Source: Cryptosporangium phraense (GTDB lineage Bacteria; Actinomycetota; Actinomycetes; Mycobacteriales; Cryptosporangiaceae). From it: a stretch of DNA of 64,000 nt. Position numbers and translations under genes: made by a program. Within the stretch, counting starts at the first letter, position 1, and each line of letters starts with the position of its first letter. The notes beneath the pieces are model-generated. The model did not search any database, was not told the DNA's origin, and worked only from the letters and a program-made list of their open reading frames with translations. Location of the stretch: positions 1 to 64,000 of the forward strand of contig NZ_VIRS01000017.1 in assembly GCF_006912135.1 (NCBI RefSeq). Direction: 5' to 3'. Below are positions 58,377 to 64,000 of the stretch, one piece after another.

Positions 58377-59588
58377 CTAGGTTCGCTCGCGGGCCGCTGG
58401 GGCGGCCAGGCCGGCCAGCGCGACCAGCACGAGGACGAGAAGCAACGCGCGGAGCAGCCCGGCGGCGTCGCCGATGAAGCCGATCGACGGCGGCCCGACC
58501 AGGAAGGCGAAGTATCCGACCGTCGCGACGACGCTCACCCGGGCGGTCGCGGTGCGGCGGTCGTCGGCGGCCGCGGACATGCCGACCGGGAACCCGAGCG
58601 ACGCCCCTAGCCCCCACAGCACGACGCCCACCGTGGCCACGGCCGCGTTCGGCACGAAGATCACGGTCAGCAGGCCGACGACGGCCAGCAGCGTGGTGGC
58701 CCGCAGTACCGGCACCCGCCCGTACCGGTCGAGGAACCAGACGCCGGCGATCCGCCCGACGGTCATCGCGGTCACGAATACGCCGTAGATCACCGCGCCG
58801 GTCGAGTTGGTCACCGAGTGACCGTCGACCATGGCCAGCGCCAGCCAGTCGTTCGCCGACCCCTCGGCGAAGGCGAACCCCAGCACGATCAGCCCGATGA
58901 GCAGCGTGCCCCGGTCGGCCCACATCCCGAGCCGCTCGCGCCAGCCCGGATGCGCCTCTTCGGACGACGAAGTGCCCGCTCCCAGAGCGTCCAGATGAAG
59001 GAACCGGACCGAGACCACGACCCCGGCCACCACCGCGGCGCCGACCGCGGAGAAGTGCAGCGCGGTCGAGGCCCCGGCCCACTCGGCGAGCGCGCCGACC
59101 GCCGCACCGGCGATCGTGCCGCCGCTGAAGGCGGCGTGGAACAGCGGCATGACCGTGCGGCCGAGCTCGCGCTCGGCCGCCGCGCCCTCGACGTTCATCG
59201 CGACGTCGCAGCAGCCCATGCCGCCGCCGAGCAACGCGAGGCCGAGCACCACGAGCACGGGGTGCCCGGCGGTGGCCGCGCCGAGCCCGACGACGGCCAG
59301 GCCGAGCGACCCGACGATCACCGCACCGGCGATCGCCCGCCGGGAGCCGACCCAGGCCAGCACGTGACTGGCCGACGACAGTCCGATGATCGACCCGACC
59401 GCGAGGCTGAACACGACCCAGCCCATCTCCGCGGTGGTGGCGCCGAGCGAGTCGCGGACCGCGGGCACCCGGGACATCCAGGTGGCCAGCGCGAACCCGT
59501 TCAGCGCGAACACCGCGAAGACCGCGTTCCGCCAGGCGACGACCACCGACCGGTCGACGGACGATACGGCCGGGGCATCAGCAGACAT
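58377..59588 (-). CDS. MFS transporter (YbjJ/FucP-like)
   Basis: 403-residue permease, 12 membrane segments. ATWMSRVPAVRDSLGATTAEMGWV and GMGCCDVAMNVEGAAAERELGRTVMPLFHAAFSGGT are the hallmark of the YbjJ-like MFS group, which may transport small metabolites. ATG at 59588 has AAGGA upstream; a TTG three bases before is possible. Its neighbour upstream is the GH1 beta-glucosidase, 49 bases away on the same strand, but it is a different transport type from the ABC system there. Confidence 0.88.
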   Translation of the reverse strand: MSADAPAVSSVDRSVVVAWRNAVFAVFALNGFALATWMSRVPAVRDSLGATTAEMGWVVFSLAVGSIIGLSSASHVLAWVGSRRAIAGAVIVGSLGLAVVGLGAATAGHPVLVVLGLALLGGGMGCCDVAMNVEGAAAERELGRTVMPLFHAAFSGGTIAGAAVGALAEWAGASTALHFSAVGAAVVAGVVVSVRFLHLDALGAGTSSSEEAHPGWRERLGMWADRGTLLIGLIVLGFAFAEGSANDWLALAMVDGHSVTNSTGAVIYGVFVTAMTVGRIAGVWFLDRYGRVPVLRATTLLAVVGLLTVIFVPNAAVATVGVVLWGLGASLGFPVGMSAAADDRRTATARVSVVATVGYFAFLVGPPSIGFIGDAAGLLRALLLVLVLVALAGLAAPAARERT

Positions 59589-59637
59589 CAAGGTCCTTCG
59601 GTGGAGCTCATTTCGGTCAGTCGAACCGTAACCGGTG

Positions 59638-60975
59638 TTACCCGCGAGAGGCCCGGAAATCCCTCACGATCTCCGCGTAACGACGGCCGCTCGCCTTCAT
59701 CGTGCGCTGCTGCGTGGCGTAGTCCACGTGGACGAGCCCGAACCGCTTCTCGTACCCATAGGCCCACTCCAGGTTGTCGAGCAGCGACCACACGAAGTAC
59801 CCGGCCAGCGGCACGCCGTCCGCGACCGCCGCGTCGATCGCCTCGAGGTGCTGCTCGAGGTAGTCGATGCGGTCCTTGTCCTCGATGCCGCCGTCGGCGT
59901 CGACGACGTCCGGCCAGGCCGAACCCTGCTCGGTGACGTAGATCTTCGGCGGGCCGTAGTCCTCGGTGACGCGGGTCAAGATCCGCTGCAGGCCGGCCGG
60001 GTAGATCTCCCAGTCCATCGCCGTGTACCGGGCCCCGGGCAGTGTCTCGACCTGCCGGGCGTGCGGCACCGGCCCCTCCGGGTCGTCGGCCACGACGCCC
60101 CGGAAGTAGTAGTTCACGCCCAGGTAGTCGGTCGGGGTCGCGATCGTCTCCAGGTCGCCATCGAGGACCGGCGGCTCCATCCGGTAGAGGTCGACCATGT
60201 CCCGCGGGTACCCGCGTCCGTGGAGCGGGTCCAGCCACCACCGGTTGGTGTGCCCGTCGGCCCGCACGGCCGCGGCCGCGTCCGCCTCGGAGTCGGTCGC
60301 CGGATCGACCGGGCTGAGGTTCAGCACGATTCCGACGTTCGACGTCGCGGAAGCGGCCTTGATCGCCTGGGTAGCGAGACCGTGGCCGAGCAAGACGTGG
60401 TGGGACGCGTCGACGGCCGAGCGGAGATCGGTGAGGCCCGGCGCCATCCGGCCCTCGAGGTGCCCGATCCAGGCCACGCACAACGGCTCGTTGATCGTGC
60501 ACCAGTCGGTGACCCGGTCGCCGAGCGCGGACGCGACCACGGCCGCGTAGTCCGCGAACGCCTGCGCGGTGTCCCGGGCCGGCCAGCCGCCCTTGTCCTG
60601 CAGGACCTGCGGCAGGTCCCAGTGGTAGAGCGTGACGAACGGCCGGACGCCTGCGGCGAGCAGCTCGTCGACCAGCCGATCGTAGAAGCCGATCCCGGCC
60701 GGGTTCACCGCGCCGACGCCGGTCGGGATGACCCGGGGCCAGGCGATCGAGAACCGGTAGGCGTCGACGCCGAGGTCGCGGATCAGCCGGAGATCCTCCG
60801 GCCAGCGGTGATAGTGGTCGCAGGCGACGTCGCCGGTGTCGCCGTTCGCGATCGCGCCCGGGATCTGGCCGAACGTGTCCCAGATCGAGGGGGAGCGGCC
60901 GTCCTCGTCGACCGCGCCCTCGATCTGATAGGCCGCGGTGGCGACGCCCCAGAGGAAATCAGACGGTAGATGCAC
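59638..60975 (-). CDS. GH1 beta-glucosidase
   Basis: 445-residue retaining beta-glycosidase. Acid/base E163 in TINEPL, nucleophile E349 in VTEQGSAW; the usual family motif is TENG, so Asn is replaced by Gln. The N-terminal [14 protein letters not shown] is complete. GTG at 60975. It is the last gene of a sugar ABC operon, 15 bases after the permease. Cytoplasmic, no signal peptide: it probably cleaves imported cellobiose-like sugars. Confidence 0.95.
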   Translation of the reverse strand: MHLPSDFLWGVATAAYQIEGAVDEDGRSPSIWDTFGQIPGAIANGDTGDVACDHYHRWPEDLRLIRDLGVDAYRFSIAWPRVIPTGVGAVNPAGIGFYDRLVDELLAAGVRPFVTLYHWDLPQVLQDKGGWPARDTAQAFADYAAVVASALGDRVTDWCTINEPLCVAWIGHLEGRMAPGLTDLRSAVDASHHVLLGHGLATQAIKAASATSNVGIVLNLSPVDPATDSEADAAAAVRADGHTNRWWLDPLHGRGYPRDMVDLYRMEPPVLDGDLETIATPTDYLGVNYYFRGVVADDPEGPVPHARQVETLPGARYTAMDWEIYPAGLQRILTRVTEDYGPPKIYVTEQGSAWPDVVDADGGIEDKDRIDYLEQHLEAIDAAVADGVPLAGYFVWSLLDNLEWAYGYEKRFGLVHVDYATQQRTMKASGRRYAEIVRDFRASRG

Positions 60976-60990
60976 TGTTCGGTATCCCCA

Positions 60991-61836
60991 TCACTTGACC
61001 GCGCCGGCGGTGAGACCGGCGACGAAGTACTTCTGCAGGAACAGGAACGCGGCCACGACCGGCACGCTGACGACGAGCGACGCGGCCATGATCTGGTTCC
61101 AATAGACGTCGTACTGGGTCGAATAGCCGGACAGGCCGACCGCGACCGTCCGGGTCGTCTCGTCGGTCATCACCGACGCGAACAGAACCTCGCCCCAGGC
61201 GGTCATGAACGCGTAGACGAGAACCGCGAGAATGCCCGGCACCGCGGTCGGGATCAGCACCCGGAACAGGATTCGCATCGGACCGGCGCCGTCGACCGCC
61301 GCCGCTTCGTCCAGCTCGCGAGGAATTGAGTCGAAATAGCCGACGAGCATCCAGATCGAGAACGGGAGCGAGAACGTCAGATAGGTGATGATCAGCCCGG
61401 TGCGGGTCGCGTAGAGCTCGATCCCGGTCTTGTTCCCGATGTTGACGTAGATCAGGAACAGCGGCAGCAGGAACAGGATGCCGGGGAACATCTGCGTGGA
61501 CAGCACGCTGGCCAGGAACACGCCCCGGCCGCGGAAGCGCCACCGGCTGGTCGCGTACGCGGCCAGGATCGCGATCGCGACCGACAGCACCGCGGCCGCG
61601 GTCGAGACGATCAGGCTGTTCACCAGATACCGGCCGAGCGGCACCGTCGACCACATGTCGACGAACGCCTCGCCCGAGAGTTTTTCCGGGAGCCAGGTGA
61701 ACGAGTCGCGGACGTTGCTCAGCGGCTTGAACGCGGTCGAGAGCATCACGTAGAGCGGAACGAGCACGAAGAGCGTCAACAAGGTCAAGATGACGCGGCG
61801 GGACCAGCGTTCCGCGACGGTCTCACGCATCGGCAC
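60991..61836 (-). CDS. Sugar ABC transporter permease, MalG type
   Basis: 281-residue permease with six membrane segments and the EAA loop LDEAAAVDGAGPMRILFRVLIP near residues 175-196. GTG at 61836 (or ATG 61830) overlaps the previous permease's end by 8-14 bases. Third gene of the beta-glucoside operon, followed by the GH1 gene. No ATPase gene; a shared one is likely used. Confidence 0.92.
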   Translation of the reverse strand: MPMRETVAERWSRRVILTLLTLFVLVPLYVMLSTAFKPLSNVRDSFTWLPEKLSGEAFVDMWSTVPLGRYLVNSLIVSTAAAVLSVAIAILAAYATSRWRFRGRGVFLASVLSTQMFPGILFLLPLFLIYVNIGNKTGIELYATRTGLIITYLTFSLPFSIWMLVGYFDSIPRELDEAAAVDGAGPMRILFRVLIPTAVPGILAVLVYAFMTAWGEVLFASVMTDETTRTVAVGLSGYSTQYDVYWNQIMAASLVVSVPVVAAFLFLQKYFVAGLTAGAVK

Positions 61837-62788
61837 GCGCCTTCCTGGTGAAGAACAGGTAGAGCCCGGAGACGATCGACAGGAACACCAGCAGGCAGAC
61901 CGACATGGCCGAGCCGAGGCCGAAGTTCCAGGTCACGAACGAGCTCTCGTAGATGTGGATCGAGATCAGGTCGGCCTGATCCGGTGCGCTCTTGCCGAAC
62001 AGGACGTACGGGGTGTTGAAGTCGTTGAACGTCCACAGGAAGAGCACGAGCAGCAGGACCTGGTTGACCGGGCGCAGCATCGGCAGCGTCACCGCCCGCA
62101 GCCGGCGCCAGAACCCGGCCCCGTCCATGTAGGCCGCTTCGTACAGGTCCTGCGGCACGCTCTGCAGGCCCGCCATCAGGCACAGGAACGCGAACGGCCA
62201 CTGCTTCCACACCATGGTGAGTACCAGCGAGTAGAAGCTGTTGCCGCCGATCAGCCAGAACGGCCGGTCGTTCACCAGGTGCAGCTGGTCGACGAGCACG
62301 TGGTTCAGCGCGCCGGTGTCGCGCTGGAGCAGGAAGCTCCAGGTGATCACCGCCGCGTAGACCGGGAGCGCGTAGGGGGTCAGGAACAGCGTCCGGAGGA
62401 TCGCCCGGCCGCGGAACGGACGCTGCAGCAGCACGGCGGCCATCAGCCCGATCGCCCAGCAGAGCGCGACGACGAGCGCGGTGTAGGCGACCGTGATCCA
62501 GAACGAATGGAGCAGTTCCTTGCCGGTCGCGCTGTTGAAGTCGAGCGAGACCTTGTAGTTGTCCAGGCCGATGAACGGGGCGCCGGACCAGTCGCGGATG
62601 TGGAACTGGGTGAGTTCTCGCAGGCTCATCCAGATGCCGGTGAGCATCGGGATGACGTGCACGGCCAGTTCCAGCACGATGGCCGGAATCAGCAGCAGGT
62701 ACGGCAAGGTCGGGCGGCGGCGGCGTTTCGGCGGCTTCTCGGCCGGGGCCGGGGGCGCTTCGTCCGGTGCGGAGACGGTCGTTGTCAT
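61823..62788 (-). CDS. Sugar ABC transporter permease, MalF type
   Basis: 321-residue permease, six or more membrane segments after a Pro/Arg-rich cytoplasmic start. The EAA loop LYEAAYMDGAGFWRRLRAVTLPM is near residues 210-232. ATG at 62788 has GAGGA upstream; a GTG at 62800 is in frame but weaker. It overlaps the MalG-type gene. Confidence 0.92.
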   Translation of the reverse strand: MTTTVSAPDEAPPAPAEKPPKRRRRPTLPYLLLIPAIVLELAVHVIPMLTGIWMSLRELTQFHIRDWSGAPFIGLDNYKVSLDFNSATGKELLHSFWITVAYTALVVALCWAIGLMAAVLLQRPFRGRAILRTLFLTPYALPVYAAVITWSFLLQRDTGALNHVLVDQLHLVNDRPFWLIGGNSFYSLVLTMVWKQWPFAFLCLMAGLQSVPQDLYEAAYMDGAGFWRRLRAVTLPMLRPVNQVLLLVLFLWTFNDFNTPYVLFGKSAPDQADLISIHIYESSFVTWNFGLGSAMSVCLLVFLSIVSGLYLFFTRKARADA

Positions 62789-62846
62789 GGGAGTCCTCAC
62801 GCGGAGAAACGGCCCGGGACGACAGGCGTCCCGGGCCGGTTGAGCC

Positions 62847-64000
62847 TTACTTGACCTGATCCTGGGCGGTCTTCAGCTTGTCCTGGATCTCGTCCACCGA
62901 GGGGCTCTTGCCCTTGGCGGCCTCGGCGAAGAGGTCCTTCATCAGCCCGCCGACGAGAGTCTCGAACTGGCTCTCGCTCGCGACCTGCGGCAGCGGGGCC
63001 GCGCTGGTGGCCAGCGTGTCCTGGATGGTCTTCTGCTCCGGCTTGGCGAACGCCGGGTCCTTGCCCACGGTGGTGATCGAGGGCAGCGAACCGTAGGTCT
63101 TGTTGAGGATCGTCTGCTCCTCGTCGCTGGTCATGAACTTCACGAAGTTCAGCGCACCCTCCTGGTTCTTGGAGTGCTTGAAGATCGCGATGTTGATGCC
63201 GGCGACCATGCTGTTGACCTTCTTGCCGTTGGCCGGCGGCGACTGCAGGAACGGCACCGGCGCGACGCCCCAGTCGTCGGGGTTCATCTTGCGGAGCTCG
63301 AGCTGCGAGCCGACCGCCTGCCAGAGCAGCATCCCGGCCTTACCGCTGGCGAAGTCGGCCACCGACTGGTTCTGGGCGTACTCGGCGTTGCCGGGGTTCG
63401 TGATCTTGTCGGTGCCGATGAAGTCGATGTACCGCTTGATCGCGGTGGCGTTCTCCTTCGTCGCGAACGTCGGCTTGCCGCTCGCGTCGAACCACTGGCC
63501 GCCGTACTGCTCCGAGAACGCGAACGCGTGGTGCGAGTTCTCCGAGGTGTGAGCGCCCTCGATGGCCAGCCCCCACTTGCCGTCCTTGGTCAGCTTCTTG
63601 CCGTCGGCGACGAGCTCTTCCCAGGTCGTCGGGGGGTTCTGGATGCCGGCCGCGGCGAACATCTTCTTGTTGTAGTAGAGCGCGTAGGCCAGCGAGTAGA
63701 TCGGCACCGCGGTCGGCGGCTTGCCCTCCGCCCCCGCGGCGGCGAGTGCGGCCGGGACGAAGCGGCTCTTCCCGCCGATCTTGTCCAGCGTCTTGTCGTC
63801 GAACTGGACGAACGCGTCGGTGGCCTGCAGGGACGCCGACCAGGTGTTACCGATGTTGACGACGTCCGGGCCCTGGCCGCTGGTGGCCGCGGCCAGCAGG
63901 CGGTTGAGCAGGTCGGACCACGGAACGACCTCGAGCTTGACCTTGATGCCGGTCTGCTTCTCGAACTTGGCCAGCTCCGGCTTCAGGATCTCGGCGTCTT
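62847..64000 (-). CDS. ABC transporter sugar-binding protein (N-terminus outside window)
   Basis: At least 383 residues of a family-1 extracellular solute-binding protein; the reading frame is open to the window edge, so the signal peptide and start lie beyond. Motifs: QTGIKVKLEVVPWSDLL, GPDVVNIGNTWS, TAVPIYSLAYALYYNK and FAKPEQK. It precedes the MalF-type permease by 58 bases. Together with the GH1 gene it makes up a beta-glucoside uptake and hydrolysis operon. Confidence 0.92.
   Translation of the reverse strand, partial: DAEILKPELAKFEKQTGIKVKLEVVPWSDLLNRLLAAATSGQGPDVVNIGNTWSASLQATDAFVQFDDKTLDKIGGKSRFVPAALAAAGAEGKPPTAVPIYSLAYALYYNKKMFAAAGIQNPPTTWEELVADGKKLTKDGKWGLAIEGAHTSENSHHAFAFSEQYGGQWFDASGKPTFATKENATAIKRYIDFIGTDKITNPGNAEYAQNQSVADFASGKAGMLLWQAVGSQLELRKMNPDDWGVAPVPFLQSPPANGKKVNSMVAGINIAIFKHSKNQEGALNFVKFMTSDEEQTILNKTYGSLPSITTVGKDPAFAKPEQKTIQDTLATSAAPLPQVASESQFETLVGGLMKDLFAEAAKGKSPSVDEIQDKLKTAQDQVK

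Overview
The window is chromosomal DNA from a very high-GC actinomycete. The signs are an Lsr2 nucleoid protein, many GTG/TTG starts, gene pairs overlapping by ATGA/GTGA, and numerous sugar ABC transporter, LLM flavin oxidoreductase and TetR genes. It most resembles a soil, filamentous actinobacterium (Micromonosporales/Cryptosporangium/Frankia-like); the genus cannot be fixed from this sequence alone. No rRNA, tRNA, CRISPR array or intact insertion sequence was seen.

Layout. 1-3.0 kb: 3' part of a 23S pseudouridine synthase with a Gly/Arg/Ser-rich leader, coupled to AroH chorismate mutase and a TVP38 membrane protein, then a methyltransferase. 3.0-4.5 kb (minus): Nudix hydrolase and an alpha/beta-hydrolase-LuxR fusion. 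4.6-10.4 kb: a LacI-controlled arabinoside operon (regulator, binding protein, two permeases, GH51 arabinofuranosidase) with a visible promoter and operators at its head and a strong hairpin at its end. 10.4-12.2 kb: two orphan genes in slightly lower-GC DNA. 12.2-16.8 kb (minus): a tightly overlapping four-gene operon coding a coiled-coil/winged-helix-like protein, an Fe-S PD-(D/E)xK nuclease, a 474-aa protein with a beta-rich C-terminus and an SF1 helicase, which together look like a dismantled Dna2. 16.8-17.6 kb: a gene-poor scar. 17.6-19.2 kb: divergent TetR and aldo/keto reductase. 19.2-23.0 kb: a toxin-like remnant, then cmk-der-molybdopterin oxidoreductase-flavin reductase in overlap. 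23.0-26.0 kb: YfhO-like membrane protein.

26.0-28.4 kb (minus): a SCO2522-like gene and a SCO2521-like protein fused to a TIR domain. 28.5-31.7 kb: two LLM monooxygenases and a GNAT. 31.7-42.5 kb: assorted accessory metabolism (copper monooxygenase-like lipoprotein, two quinone-oxidoreductase-like MDR enzymes, serine hydrolase, two MFS transporters, TspO-like protein, LLM enzyme, ArsR). 42.4-44.9 kb: NarL-type two-component system. 45-48.4 kb: membrane protein, subtilisin-like protease, STAS and GAF-ANTAR proteins, GNAT.

48.5-52.8 kb: a CBS protein overlapping a remarkable 1263-aa protein that appears to join FHA, indoleamine-2,3-dioxygenase-like heme, diflavin-reductase (FNR) and cytochrome b5 domains: a possible self-sufficient heme oxygenase. 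52.8-57.7 kb: ECF41-like sigma factor, LPG-synthase-like membrane protein, membrane protein plus TetR, another membrane protein. 57.8-59.6 kb: lsr2 and an MFS transporter. 59.6-64.0 kb (minus): a second glycoside operon (binding protein cut by the window edge, two permeases, GH1 beta-glucosidase).

The strongest candidates for undescribed biology are the FHA/IDO/FNR/b5 fusion, the split Dna2-like operon and the SCO2521-TIR fusion.
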